Below, piece by piece: positions 24,120 through 32,823 of a DNA stretch of 47,868 nucleotides. The stretch comes from Acholeplasmataceae bacterium. Its GTDB lineage: Bacteria; Bacillota_I; Bacilli_A; ML615J-28; CAG-698. The stretch is taken from assembly GCA_012841865.1 (NCBI GenBank), contig DUTX01000144.1, forward strand, positions 1 to 47,868, read 5' to 3'. A program made the translations under genes and the position numbers. Within the stretch, counting starts at the first letter, position 1, and each line of letters opens with the position of its first letter. Under the pieces are notes generated by a model. The model was not told the DNA's origin and ran no database searches. It saw only the letters and a program-made list of their open reading frames with translations.

Positions 24120-24143
24120 ATTGGCCGGAAACGGCTTTTATTA
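24120..24143 (+). terminator. spoIIID terminator
   Basis: Short GC-rich stem GCCG-GAAA-CGGC followed by TTTTATTATT. Confidence 0.65.
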
Positions 24144-24172
24144 TTACTATGAAAAATTATGTGTTCGTTACG

Positions 24173-24225
24173 AAAAAAGAAAGCAGAAATTAAATTTAAG
24201 CCTGATTTTCGCTTGCTGTTTCTTA
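24173..24225 (-). terminator. Possible yigZ terminator (minus strand)
   Basis: Read on the minus strand, AAGAAACAGCA after the stop codon can pair with TGCTTTCTT (one bulge) about 30 nt later, followed by a T run. The loop is long, so efficiency is uncertain. Confidence 0.4.
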
Positions 24226-24810
24226 TATTTCAATCGTTCCTTTAGTTACTTCAACAAGCTCGGCTTTGATATTTTCAATTTCCTCTTCCGGAACCAATGC
24301 TTTAAAATACACTTTATCAGTGAAAATGCGTTCCGTTATTTCATGATTTTCTAATACTTTTTGAATTGCATTTACATAAACGTATTCAGCAGTTATTTCA
24401 AGTTCGGTTAACTTCTCTATCTTAACGATTTCTGCAAGTTTCACCGCTTCCGCAACGCTCGAACCGTAAGCGCGAATCAAACCACTGGCACCGAGTTTAA
24501 TCCCGCCGTAATATCTGGTAACTATCGCAAGTACATTGGTGAGATTGTTTTTCTTTAAAACTTCAAAAATGGGGACTCCCGCAGTTTGGCTCGGTTCGCC
24601 GTCATCTGATGATTTAGCTGTCGGAGTTTCAATTCCGATAATGTAACTATAGCAATTATGAGTAGCATCATAATGCTTTTTTCTTATTTGGGTAAGAATC
24701 TCATTTGCTTTTTCAAGCTCATCAACGGGAAAAAGATAGCAAATGAAGCGACTTTTATTGATAATTTGTTCATAAACAATAGGGTTTTGAATTGTATACG
24801 TAGGAATCAC
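24223..24810 (-). CDS. yigZ: YigZ/IMPACT family protein (UPF0029)
   Basis: 195 residues. Family marks are KSRFICYLFPV, YDATHNCYSYIIG, SSDDGEPSQTAGVP and VTRYYGGIKLGASGLIRAYG, then a C-terminal domain of about 70 residues. The function is poorly known; eukaryotic IMPACT regulates the translation kinase GCN2. The N-terminus aligns with B. subtilis YvyE if the start is GTG 24810. Unusually, GAGGTG overlaps that GTG, and the predicted transcription start is only about 5 nt upstream. Confidence 0.92.
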   Translation of the reverse strand: MIPTYTIQNPIVYEQIINKSRFICYLFPVDELEKANEILTQIRKKHYDATHNCYSYIIGIETPTAKSSDDGEPSQTAGVPIFEVLKKNNLTNVLAIVTRYYGGIKLGASGLIRAYGSSVAEAVKLAEIVKIEKLTELEITAEYVYVNAIQKVLENHEITERIFTDKVYFKALVPEEEIENIKAELVEVTKGTIEI

Positions 24811-24821
24811 CTCACGATTTT

Positions 24822-24850
24822 ATTATAACTTATTTAGGGCATACAGGCAA
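24822..24850 (-). promoter_or_regulatory. yigZ promoter
   Basis: On the minus strand TTGCCT (24850-24845), a 17-nt spacer and TATAAT (24827-24822). With usual spacing transcription starts near 24815, leaving a leader of about 5 nt before GTG 24810. Confidence 0.7.
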
Positions 24851-24909
24851 ACAGTTTTTCAGAAACCGTAAAAAAGTATAAAAGTCTAGAATTTTGTCAA
24901 AGATTATTG

Positions 24910-24915
24910 TATAAT
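24910..24915 (+). promoter_or_regulatory. -10 element of the cca-like/yhaM operon
   Basis: A perfect TATAAT 42 nt before the start codon. No good -35 is present at 17 nt, so only the -10 is claimed. Confidence 0.45.
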
Positions 24916-24957
24916 AAAATTAGCAATTAATAGCAAACATCAAAGGAGAACATAATA

Positions 24958-26562
24958 GTGTTAATGACTGAACATTTGGAACGCGGTAAAGAAATCTTAA
25001 AAATCTTAATCAATAATGGTTGCGAAGCTTATCTGATTGGGGAAGCCGTGTGTAATACTATTTTAAATCTCCCTTTCCAAGAAGTTGAAGTCACAACCAG
25101 CGCCACTCCGGATATGGTGAAAGGTATTTTTAATGAGCATAAGGTTGAAGATGAAGCGGACGGTTATGTGCGCCTTTATTATCTTGGCTATCAGTTTTTG
25201 ATTGGCACTTTTAAGAAGGGTATAAAGTATCGTGACAATCGCCGGCCTTTACGGATCCATTATTCGAAGAGTCTCCATGATGATTTATCCACTCGCGATT
25301 ATACAATTAACGCAATTGCCATGAGCCCGGCGGGAAAACTGACCGACGCTTATCGTGGATTTGAAGATATCCAAAGAAAGAAAATTAAAACTATCGGTAA
25401 TCCGAAGGTCAGGTTTGTTGAAGAGCCGCTAAGGATGCTAGTAGCTTTGCGTTTTGTCAGCGAACTCGGTTTTAAAATCGAAAACCGTACTTTCCGAGCG
25501 ATGAAGCGAAAAGGTAAATTGCTTGCCAAGCTGGAAGTCGGAGCGATGCTTAAAGAACTAAAGCGGATTTTACACGGCAAATATTTTAAAAAAGCCTTGA
25601 AATTAATTGTTGAATCCGGTATTTTTAAACGCATTCCGATTTTAAAGCATGAATTCAAACGCTTATACAATCGTTACCGGGCCGAAAGCGTCGATACTTT
25701 TCTTGCTTGCAGTTTTGTAAAAGCGGGAAGTTTTCATGAGGAATGGGCGGAAATCAGTTCCGATCCGGAAAGACTTTTTGAGGTTGTAAAACTTGCGCTT
25801 AGAAAACCGAAAGGCAATTTCAGTCCCCAAGAATTATTCTTTAACGGACTTGAACTTTGCATTGAAGCCAATCAAGTTAATCGTTTGTTGAAGAAAAGCC
25901 GTAAAAGAGAAAAACAGATTCGTAAGGCTTTTACTATGCTCCCGATTCAAAGCCTCGACCAACTTACTTTTTCCGAAAATGATTTAAGATTTCTAACAAG
26001 AGGTTATGATACCTTTAATAATCAAATTTTCGAAACTATGCTTTTAAAAGTCTTAAACAAAGAATTGCAGAATAATTATCATGATTTAAAAGACTATGTG
26101 GTTTCTTCACTTCAAGGCTATTACGGCGAATCATTTGTTGTCGATACAAATGTAGAAGGCGAAACTTATGAAGAAGCAAGCCAAGAAATTGAAGCGGGTA
26201 TTGAAGAAAGTCAGACATACAGGATTCCGGAAGTCAGACCCGCAGCAACTAACCCGGTTTATTATAATGAATATGCTGAAAGCCCGAAACCGAATAATAA
26301 ATATGAAGATTTGGAAGAAAAGATCCGCAAGCTTGAACGCCAAAACTTAGAGATGAAATTAGACCGTGATGTCGACAATCTTGTAGTTCAAAATTTGGAA
26401 ATGTTGAAAGATATGAATTATATCGACGGACCTGAAAAAATAATGTTATCGCGTGAACTTAAAGAAGTTTACCGGGACTTGATTACTAAAGTTGATCCAA
26501 AATTGAGAACCTTAAAAAATAACAAAGAAAGAAATGATTCTAAATATGAGAAAGAAGATTAA
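24958..26562 (+). CDS. CCA tRNA nucleotidyltransferase-like protein with altered active site
   Basis: 534 residues. The N-terminal 330 match class II CCA-adding enzymes: HDDLSTRDYTINAIAMSP (about 107-124), GKLTDAYRGFEDIQRKKIKT and a helical neck. Key residues differ. GGAVRD is G28-E-A-V-C-N33, the metal-binding D-x-D is E42-V-E44, and the base-selecting EDxxR is EEPLR (155-159). R113-D114 of R-R-D is kept with Thr in front. A C-terminal extension (about 380-534) is charged and coiled-coil-like. It may be a divergent CCA enzyme or a pseudoenzyme with a scaffold role. The start is GTG 24958, 9 nt after AAAGGAG. It overlaps yhaM. Confidence 0.8.
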   Translation: MLMTEHLERGKEILKILINNGCEAYLIGEAVCNTILNLPFQEVEVTTSATPDMVKGIFNEHKVEDEADGYVRLYYLGYQFLIGTFKKGIKYRDNRRPLRIHYSKSLHDDLSTRDYTINAIAMSPAGKLTDAYRGFEDIQRKKIKTIGNPKVRFVEEPLRMLVALRFVSELGFKIENRTFRAMKRKGKLLAKLEVGAMLKELKRILHGKYFKKALKLIVESGIFKRIPILKHEFKRLYNRYRAESVDTFLACSFVKAGSFHEEWAEISSDPERLFEVVKLALRKPKGNFSPQELFFNGLELCIEANQVNRLLKKSRKREKQIRKAFTMLPIQSLDQLTFSENDLRFLTRGYDTFNNQIFETMLLKVLNKELQNNYHDLKDYVVSSLQGYYGESFVVDTNVEGETYEEASQEIEAGIEESQTYRIPEVRPAATNPVYYNEYAESPKPNNKYEDLEEKIRKLERQNLEMKLDRDVDNLVVQNLEMLKDMNYIDGPEKIMLSRELKEVYRDLITKVDPKLRTLKNNKERNDSKYEKED

Positions 26563-27484
26563 AGATTTCAATCCAACGGACAAGGCGGTGTTAATCCTGC
26601 GACTTTCGGATATTCAAATCCGAAAAACAACCGCCAATGCCGATTATGCAAGTATGCTCGGTTTTGACGGAACCGATTTAATTGAAGTTAAAATCTGGGC
26701 ATTGACAGATGAGAAAAGAGAAATTCTAAAAAACGGCGAAGTCTATGAACTATCCGGAATTATGAAGGATTATCAAGGAAAAATGCAGTTTAATGTATCC
26801 GAATTAAGAATGCTCGATGATTCGGAAATAGACAAGAGTGAATTTTTTGAATATGCCAAGATGAATGAGGAAGAATTAAAAGAAGCAATTATTAATTATA
26901 TTAATTTAATTGACAATCCTGTCATCAAAAAAATTGTTTTTACAACGCTCAAACAATTCTTTTCCGAATTTTTTAAGCATCCGGCAGCAATGAGCATGCA
27001 CCATAATTATTTTGGCGGCCTTGCTTATCATGTTTATTCGATGCTTACTTTGAGCGATACTTATTTACAAATGTATCCTTATTTTAACCGCTCTTTAGTC
27101 TACGGCGGCATCATCCTTCATGATATCGGCAAGATGATTGAATTAAGCGGCCCCAAAGGTACAGAATATACCAAAGAAGGAAACCTCCTCGGTCATATTG
27201 CCATCGGTTCGAACATTGTCTATAAGGTGGCTTCTGATTTAGGAGTTGAAAAAACTGATGAATTTTTATCGCTCCAGCATATCATTTTATCGCATCATGG
27301 CTTGCTTGAATATGGTTCTCCAAAAGAGCCTCAGATTCCGGAAGCGGTCTTGATCCATATTCTTGATCTCTCGGATTCGCGTCTCGCAGCTTTAGAGAAG
27401 GAAGCTTTAAGTACGCTTCCCGGGGACTTTACAGAACCGATTCCGGCTTTTGAACGAAAAAAGTTTTATAAACCCGATATTTAA
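26534..27484 (+). CDS. yhaM: 3'-5' exoribonuclease YhaM family
   Basis: 316 residues, the usual size. The N-terminal OB-fold region contains IEVKIWALTDEKREIL and VYELSGIMKDYQGKMQFNV. The HD phosphohydrolase domain follows with MHHNYFGGLAYHVYSML, ILHDIGK and LSHHG, the H...HD...H...H metal ligands. YhaM trims short RNA (and DNA) 3' ends and needs a divalent metal. It overlaps the CCA-like gene by 29 nt; ATG 26546 is an alternative. Pairing an RNA-trimming enzyme with a tRNA 3'-end-related protein may be functional. Confidence 0.92.
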   Translation: MILNMRKKIKDFNPTDKAVLILRLSDIQIRKTTANADYASMLGFDGTDLIEVKIWALTDEKREILKNGEVYELSGIMKDYQGKMQFNVSELRMLDDSEIDKSEFFEYAKMNEEELKEAIINYINLIDNPVIKKIVFTTLKQFFSEFFKHPAAMSMHHNYFGGLAYHVYSMLTLSDTYLQMYPYFNRSLVYGGIILHDIGKMIELSGPKGTEYTKEGNLLGHIAIGSNIVYKVASDLGVEKTDEFLSLQHIILSHHGLLEYGSPKEPQIPEAVLIHILDLSDSRLAALEKEALSTLPGDFTEPIPAFERKKFYKPDI

Positions 27485-27487
27485 AAC

Positions 27488-27520
27488 AACCTGAAAAGAC
27501 AATTTTCGGGTTTTTATTTT
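27488..27520 (+). terminator. yhaM terminator
   Basis: Stem AACCTGAAAA/TTTTCGGGTT (one wobble pair) with a GACAA loop, then a T-rich run. Confidence 0.8.
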
Positions 27521-27528
27521 CTTGCTTC

Positions 27529-27557
27529 TTTACATTGGCGTCATTAAATGATATAAT
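27529..27557 (+). promoter_or_regulatory. Promoter of the CNNM/CBS gene
   Basis: TTTACA (27529-27534), a 17-nt spacer ending in TGA, and TATAAT (27552-27557). Confidence 0.8.
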
Positions 27558-27591
27558 AATTTAAATAAATGGCATTGAGAGGTGTTGCTTT

Positions 27592-28956
27592 TTGGTTCCT
27601 CCGGAACTATGCTTCATTTTAAACATTAACTTTTTAATTGAAAAACCAGGTTTAAATATTTTTCTTTTCTTTTTATTTATCCTTCTTTTTATATTTTCTG
27701 CTTTTATTTCCAAAGCCGAAGCGGTCTTTTCAAGCGTCAACATTATCAGAATTCGCAATTATTTAGAAGAAAAAAAGAAAGGCGCAAAGAAGGCAGTTTA
27801 TATTTCCGAAAAATATGACACTACCCTAACAACACTATTAATCGTAAATATCTTATTAAAAATCTCTTTGGTTATTTTGGCCGGCTATTTTGTTTTTAAT
27901 TTATTGGAAAATTTTTGGCTTTCAGTAATTGTAATTATCTTCCTTATTCCCACATTAATGCTAATTTTTACTGAAATCATTCCCCGAGCCAAGGGTCAAA
28001 TTGCTCCGGAAATAAAAGCTTTAAAATATTCAGGATTCCTCTACTTTATTATTAAACTTCTTGCTCCGATTACCTATTTATATGTACGCATGAGAAAATC
28101 AATTATGGAGAAAAATGATCTTTTAGACAATCCGAAAGTGACAGAAGAGGAATTGGAATCAATTATCGATGTGATGGAAACAGAAGGTGTTTTTGAGGAA
28201 AACGATGCGGAAATGATTCAAAACGCCATTAGTTTAAGCGAAACAACCGTTTATGATATTATGACGCCGCGGGTTGATGTGGTTGCGGTGGAAATATCAT
28301 CCTCAATTGAAGATATTAAGAACATGTTTTTTGAATATCAATTCTCCCGCGTTCCCGTTTATCGCGAAGATAAAGATAATATTATCGGCATTTTAAGCGA
28401 AAAAGATTTTTTTACGGCTTTGTTGAAGGGTGAAAAAATCGAACTTGAAAAAATGCTTTCAGAACCCTACTATGTTTCGAAAACAACGAAAGTAAATGAG
28501 TTGATCAAAGAACTCCAAAGACTTCAAAAGCACTTTGCAATTGTCGTTGATGATTATGGAGGAACGAGCGGTATCGTTACCATGGAAGATGCTTTGGAGG
28601 AAATCGTCGGTGAAATCTATGACGAATATGACGATGTTGAAGAGGAAGAATTGATTAAGCTAGAAGAAGGTAAGTATCACGTAAAACCGGAAATGGACCT
28701 AGAAGAACTCTTTGAAATCTTGGAACTTGGGGATGCGCCCGAGAGTCAATTTTCAAGTGTTGGTGGTTTTGTTTACGGTTTATGTGAAGGGATGCCTTTT
28801 GAAGGTCAAATCGTTACCTACAGACATCATGTGGAGATAATAACGGAAGATGAAGAAAAAGAAATAACATACTTCCTTTCCTTTACCATTTCCAAATTTA
28901 CAAACCGACGGATCAGAGATTTGGTTTTAGAAATTACGGAAAATCAAAATGACTAA
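27592..28956 (+). CDS. CNNM/CorC-type hemolysin-family transporter
   Basis: 454 residues in the usual order: DUF21 membrane domain with three to four helices (about 10-165), a pair of CBS domains starting at DIMTPRVDVVAVE (about 222-340) with VVDDYGGTSGIVTMEDALEEIVGEI, and a C-terminal CorC_HlyC domain (about 360-440). Relatives export or sense magnesium or cobalt; the CBS pair binds adenine nucleotides. The start is TTG 27592 with GAGAGGTG 7 nt upstream. The gene stands alone between its own promoter and terminator. Confidence 0.9.
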   Translation: MVPPELCFILNINFLIEKPGLNIFLFFLFILLFIFSAFISKAEAVFSSVNIIRIRNYLEEKKKGAKKAVYISEKYDTTLTTLLIVNILLKISLVILAGYFVFNLLENFWLSVIVIIFLIPTLMLIFTEIIPRAKGQIAPEIKALKYSGFLYFIIKLLAPITYLYVRMRKSIMEKNDLLDNPKVTEEELESIIDVMETEGVFEENDAEMIQNAISLSETTVYDIMTPRVDVVAVEISSSIEDIKNMFFEYQFSRVPVYREDKDNIIGILSEKDFFTALLKGEKIELEKMLSEPYYVSKTTKVNELIKELQRLQKHFAIVVDDYGGTSGIVTMEDALEEIVGEIYDEYDDVEEEELIKLEEGKYHVKPEMDLEELFEILELGDAPESQFSSVGGFVYGLCEGMPFEGQIVTYRHHVEIITEDEEKEITYFLSFTISKFTNRRIRDLVLEITENQND

Positions 28957-28984
28957 AGGGGAGGGGTCTCCCCTTCATTTTTTT
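28955..28984 (+). terminator. Terminator after the CNNM/CBS gene
   Basis: GC-rich stem AAGGGGA/TCCCCTT followed by CA and seven T. Confidence 0.85.
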
Positions 28985-29017
28985 AAAAAGTATCAAAAAA
29001 CTTGCAGACAAGATTGT

Positions 29018-29046
29018 TATAATAAATGACGCCTCAAGGTGTTTTT
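29018..29046 (+). promoter_or_regulatory. Extended -10 followed at once by a hairpin
   Basis: TGT-TATAAT (29018-29023) has no good -35. ACGCC-TCAA-GGTGT (29029-29042) and five T follow immediately. The start site would fall in or at the edge of the stem, as in upp. The role is unclear. Confidence 0.35.
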
Positions 29047-29083
29047 AAGAAGAATATAACAAACTTTGATAGTGAAAAAAACA

Positions 29084-29112
29084 TTTACATTTGCATCAAA
29101 AAGTAGTAAAAT
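29084..29112 (+). promoter_or_regulatory. Second candidate promoter upstream of the first lipoprotein
   Basis: TTTACA (29084-29089), a 17-nt spacer and TAAAAT (29107-29112). Confidence 0.45.
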
Positions 29113-29166
29113 ATATATGTTATAGATTACGGTGTTCTTGCAGTCAAATTACTGAAAGAATGCTTA

Positions 29167-29195
29167 TTGAAAAAAATACTTGGAAATGATAAGAT
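29167..29195 (+). promoter_or_regulatory. Proximal promoter of the first lipoprotein
   Basis: TTGAAA (29167-29172), a 17-nt spacer ending in TGA, and TAAGAT (29190-29195), 41 nt before the start codon. It is the best placed of three candidates in this intergenic region. Confidence 0.55.
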
Positions 29196-29236
29196 ATTAT
29201 TGTTCTAATGAGTACAACAGTTAAGGAGTGAAAATT

Positions 29237-31957
29237 ATGAATGGTTCTCAAGTAGTAAAAAGGACATTGCCGTTGATTATTGTTTTGTTGATAATAATCG
29301 GAATTGCTATTTCCTGTACGGTATTAAATAAAGATAAAGCTGTTCCGGCAATTACCAATCCTGAATCATTGTATTTTGAGGTTGGAGAAGGCGATAGAAA
29401 ATTTTCAATGACAAATGAAGATATCTATACGCAGCTGAAAAATAGCTACGGCTTATCTATGTTAATCGAAATGATCGATATCGATCTCTTAAAGTCCGGA
29501 GAAACCGATTATTATAATGCTGTAACCAATGAAGAAATTGAAGAAGCTATCGAAAAGGATAAATTTCCGGAAAACAGATATCCGAAAGGAAAAGATGCGC
29601 TTACGGAAGATGAAATCGAAGAAGCAGTAAAAACCTTCAACGACAATATGCTTGTAAATAACGGACTTAAAGACGTAGAAGAGATCACAGCCTTTTATCG
29701 CTTGAAGCTGGCCAGAAAGAAATATGCTATTGCACAATTGGAAAAGAAGATTCAAGAAGCTGATCAATTAGCAAAAGAAGATAAAAGCAAAGAGCCTTAT
29801 TTTACCGAAAAGGAATATGAAACACAATATAAAGCCGATTATCAAAACGGTTATTGGGCAATTATCGTTCCTTTCCGTTCGGAAGAAGAAGGCTATACAC
29901 TCTTAAGGCAACTCGGTATTACCGTTCATAAAAAAGACACTTCCGTTTCCGGTGACTTTACGAAATGGGTCAGAACAGAAGATGAAGAGGAAGTTGCGCT
30001 TACGACTGCCGAAGTTGTACAAGCATTCATCGATATGTATAATGCCGTTCATGCTCATAAACTTGAAAACTATCCTAATGAGACAGTGACAGTTTTTGAA
30101 GACATTCAATATGAAAAAGACGAAGAAGGCAAATACATTTTTAAAACCGATGTTGCTTCAGAAGATGATGAGGAAAGACTGAATGAATTCTATTATACAT
30201 ACAAAGAAATTGTTGAGTATAATTCTTCCATTCAAAATTACCTGAAAGTCTCGATGAAAAATTATGTCAATTATGAAAAAGAAGAGATTACTTCTGATCA
30301 AAAATTCTTCACTCCGGAATTAAAATCTTATGCAAACAATAAATTATTTGTTTTCATGTTGAAAATCAGTGAAGAAGTCGCTCCCGACCTTGATGAAGTC
30401 CGCGACGAAGTTTATCAGACCCTCTTTGAAAAAGAATTGACTGAGAATTTCATTCAAGAGCAGATTGTAAAACTTCGTGAAGAGAAAGGTTTCCAGATTT
30501 TTGACGCAAGTTTAGAAAAGAGATATATTGCAAGCATCTCATCTTATGATGTCGAACATAAGAATACTAAAGCTGAAAGCAAAACCATGGTCGCTAAGGT
30601 CGGAGATACTGAATATTCTGCCGATGAACTCTTCGACTATATGGACAAACGTTACGGAATAGGCGTTGCCCTGAATAGAATAAATTATTTCCGTTTACTA
30701 AACAATCCCGAACTGAATCAAATTTTTGATTACTACCAAACAGATCTTAAAGAAAGAGACAGAATTCTTGATCCGGAAAGATGGCAGGAAGTTAAAACTT
30801 CAATCAGAAATATTCGCGATAATTTCTTGAGGAATTACTTTGCGAGTGCAGGTTATCCGGCAACATATGGGTGGCGTAATTTCATCAAAGACTATTTCGG
30901 TGTTCAAGATGAAAATGAATTAAAATTCTATGTATTGCATAGCGAAATTGTTTCTGATTTTGCTGAAAAATTGAGTTCTGTTGAAGATTTGGAAGAAGAT
31001 TCGGAATTGTGGATACTGTATGAAGAGAAGATGCAAGAAATTGTTGATGATTTCTTCTCATCTAAAGGCGTTCATCTCTTGATTTCTGTTAATGATGATT
31101 CCGGAACTCCGATTCATCCTGATGAGTGGACATTATATCAAAAAGAACTCGCTATGGAATTGTTTAATGAAATTTGGAAATATTATGAATCAGAAGGTGA
31201 AACTGTTACCAGTAGATTACAAAAACTAGCTGATCTATTCCTCGAAGCTCCGCGTTTCTTGGCTGATAGAGGTCAAAACGTTGAAGAGCAACCGGAAGGC
31301 TTTGACTATACGCTTGAAACAAATTATTATAAATTTGAATTTGCGAAGTATAAATCAGCAGGGCTAGTTCTGAAATTTGAGGATTTAGGCGAAGGCAGCC
31401 CCGGAAAATATGTTGAGCCGTTTGAAGAAGCGCTCAGAGAAATCTGGAAAGCTAATCCTACTTCCGAGGAGCCGACTCCGTATAAGGATGCAGAAACCGA
31501 TGAATACAAACCGATTATTACTGAATTTGGTTATCATGCATACGTTAACTTAAGTTCAACGGATATCCCCAAATGGTATTATTCTTCTGATGAGGACCAA
31601 GAAGAACCGGGAATCATCCCGACTTTACAAATGGTCAAAACTTATCTTAAGGATAGCGAAAGCTCCTACTTATTTGACGGAACAGAAGATGAAGAAGATA
31701 GCGAAGATGAAAATAACGAAGATAAAGAAAAATTTACCAGCGCTATGAAAACTGCCGTCGAGACTTATTTCAACCCAGTATTTGAAGAAATTTCCGGTTC
31801 TTTTAATGTTACAATTAAACTATATGAAGAATTAAAAGGTTTAGATTTTACATTTAACTCTAAGAACTATACCGAGGCTCAATTTAAGGATTATGTTCAA
31901 GGAAGAATCGATTCTTATCAGTCTAATTTGAAATATTTTGGTGTTGAAGAAGAATAA
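29237..31957 (+). CDS. Large SurA/PrsA-like lipoprotein, double chaperone architecture
   Basis: 906 residues. A signal segment ends in AISC (Cys27), a likely lipidation site. The rest reads as two tandem SurA/PrsA-type modules. Module 1: YFEVGEGDRKFSMTNEDIYTQL then a helical arm, a parvulin-like YWAIIVPFRSEEEGYTLLRQLG, and a long C-terminal helix. Module 2 begins VAKVGDTEYSADELFDYMDKRYG and ends in a recognisable parvulin core: GVHLLISV, GLVLKFEDLG, VEPFEEALREIW and ITEFGYHAYVNL, with a long insertion. Such proteins fold exported proteins outside the membrane. The parvulin parts are divergent, so isomerase activity is uncertain. ATG 29237 has AAGGAG 8 nt upstream. Its paralog starts at 32824. 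Confidence 0.75.
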   Translation: MNGSQVVKRTLPLIIVLLIIIGIAISCTVLNKDKAVPAITNPESLYFEVGEGDRKFSMTNEDIYTQLKNSYGLSMLIEMIDIDLLKSGETDYYNAVTNEEIEEAIEKDKFPENRYPKGKDALTEDEIEEAVKTFNDNMLVNNGLKDVEEITAFYRLKLARKKYAIAQLEKKIQEADQLAKEDKSKEPYFTEKEYETQYKADYQNGYWAIIVPFRSEEEGYTLLRQLGITVHKKDTSVSGDFTKWVRTEDEEEVALTTAEVVQAFIDMYNAVHAHKLENYPNETVTVFEDIQYEKDEEGKYIFKTDVASEDDEERLNEFYYTYKEIVEYNSSIQNYLKVSMKNYVNYEKEEITSDQKFFTPELKSYANNKLFVFMLKISEEVAPDLDEVRDEVYQTLFEKELTENFIQEQIVKLREEKGFQIFDASLEKRYIASISSYDVEHKNTKAESKTMVAKVGDTEYSADELFDYMDKRYGIGVALNRINYFRLLNNPELNQIFDYYQTDLKERDRILDPERWQEVKTSIRNIRDNFLRNYFASAGYPATYGWRNFIKDYFGVQDENELKFYVLHSEIVSDFAEKLSSVEDLEEDSELWILYEEKMQEIVDDFFSSKGVHLLISVNDDSGTPIHPDEWTLYQKELAMELFNEIWKYYESEGETVTSRLQKLADLFLEAPRFLADRGQNVEEQPEGFDYTLETNYYKFEFAKYKSAGLVLKFEDLGEGSPGKYVEPFEEALREIWKANPTSEEPTPYKDAETDEYKPIITEFGYHAYVNLSSTDIPKWYYSSDEDQEEPGIIPTLQMVKTYLKDSESSYLFDGTEDEEDSEDENNEDKEKFTSAMKTAVETYFNPVFEEISGSFNVTIKLYEELKGLDFTFNSKNYTEAQFKDYVQGRIDSYQSNLKYFGVEEE

Positions 31958-31961
31958 AATT

Positions 31962-31991
31962 TAGGCCTTGTATCAATCAAGGCCTTTCTTT
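31962..31991 (+). terminator. Terminator after the first lipoprotein
   Basis: Perfect eight-base-pair stem AGGCCTTG/CAAGGCCT with a seven-base loop, then TTCTTT. Confidence 0.8.
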
Positions 31992-32015
31992 AAAAGAAAG
32001 AATGAGAGGGAAGTT

Positions 32016-32792
32016 ATGGAGTTTTGCGTTATTGCAAGCGGGTCCGGAGGCAACATGACATATATTCGAACGGAAACGACCAAAATCCTTGTGGATGCCG
32101 GTATTTCCCTTCCCGAAGCTAAAAGGCGAACTTACAATCACGACCTTGATTTAGATGATATAGATGCGGTTTTAATCACTCATGAGCATGGTGATCATGT
32201 GCGCTTTTTGCCCACGGTTCTGAGCAGGACGAACGCAACTCTCTATATTAATCGCCTATCATTTGATGCTTTATCTGAAGCTGTGAAAATCAGATTAATT
32301 GATTACCCGATAAAATTTATTGAAGAAAATAAAAAATATCGAATTCGCGATTTAGATTTTTTAACCTTAAAACTTTCGCATGACAGTGTCAATAATTTTG
32401 GTTTTGTCTTCATAGCTTCCGAGAAAAGACTTGCTTATATTACCGATACCGGCTTTTTCCCCTTGCATTATCTAGATTTATTAAAGCAAGTTGACGCCCT
32501 TGTCATTGAAGCCAATCATGATGTGCAGATGTTAATGGAAAGCGAAAGAAGCTGGTATCTGAAAGAAAGAATTTTTTCTCCTTCCGGTCATATGTCCAAT
32601 CAAATTTGTTTACAAGTATTGGAAGCAGTTCTAAACGGAAGGCAAAACTTAATTGTGCTGGCTCATATCAGCAGCGAATGTAATCATCCTGATATTATCG
32701 AAAGTGATATTATTCAGGTTATTAAGAAAACATATCAAGGTGAAATCGTGACGGCCTCGCAATTTGAAGCCTCACCCTTGTATAAAATTTAA
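32016..32792 (+). CDS. walJ: WalJ/YycJ-type metallo-beta-lactamase-fold hydrolase
   Basis: 258 residues. The start EFCVIASGSGGNMTYIRTE is typical of YycJ, followed by VLITHEHGDHVRFLP (H-x-H-x-D-H, residues 56-61), DTGF and SPSGHMSNQ with the later metal ligands. In B. subtilis yycJ lies beside walRK and affects cell-wall control and DNA repair, probably as a nuclease; here it is apart from walRK. ATG 32016 is preceded by GAGAGGGAAG. The upstream in-frame TTG at 31968 lies within the terminator. It is flanked on both sides by the paralogous lipoproteins. Confidence 0.88.
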   Translation: MEFCVIASGSGGNMTYIRTETTKILVDAGISLPEAKRRTYNHDLDLDDIDAVLITHEHGDHVRFLPTVLSRTNATLYINRLSFDALSEAVKIRLIDYPIKFIEENKKYRIRDLDFLTLKLSHDSVNNFGFVFIASEKRLAYITDTGFFPLHYLDLLKQVDALVIEANHDVQMLMESERSWYLKERIFSPSGHMSNQICLQVLEAVLNGRQNLIVLAHISSECNHPDIIESDIIQVIKKTYQGEIVTASQFEASPLYKI

Positions 32793-32823
32793 GTCTCTTA
32801 TTTTAAGTTAAAAGGAGAAAAGC

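Noticed and set aside
24893-24915. TTGTCA ahead of TATAAT as the cca -35
   Set aside because: The spacer would be about 11 nt, too short for a functional vegetative promoter.
29026-29106. Short open frame of 26 codons starting three bases after a TATAAT, as a possible leader peptide
   Set aside because: The ATG lies upstream of the likely start site, has no ribosome binding site, and the peptide has no regulatory codon run.
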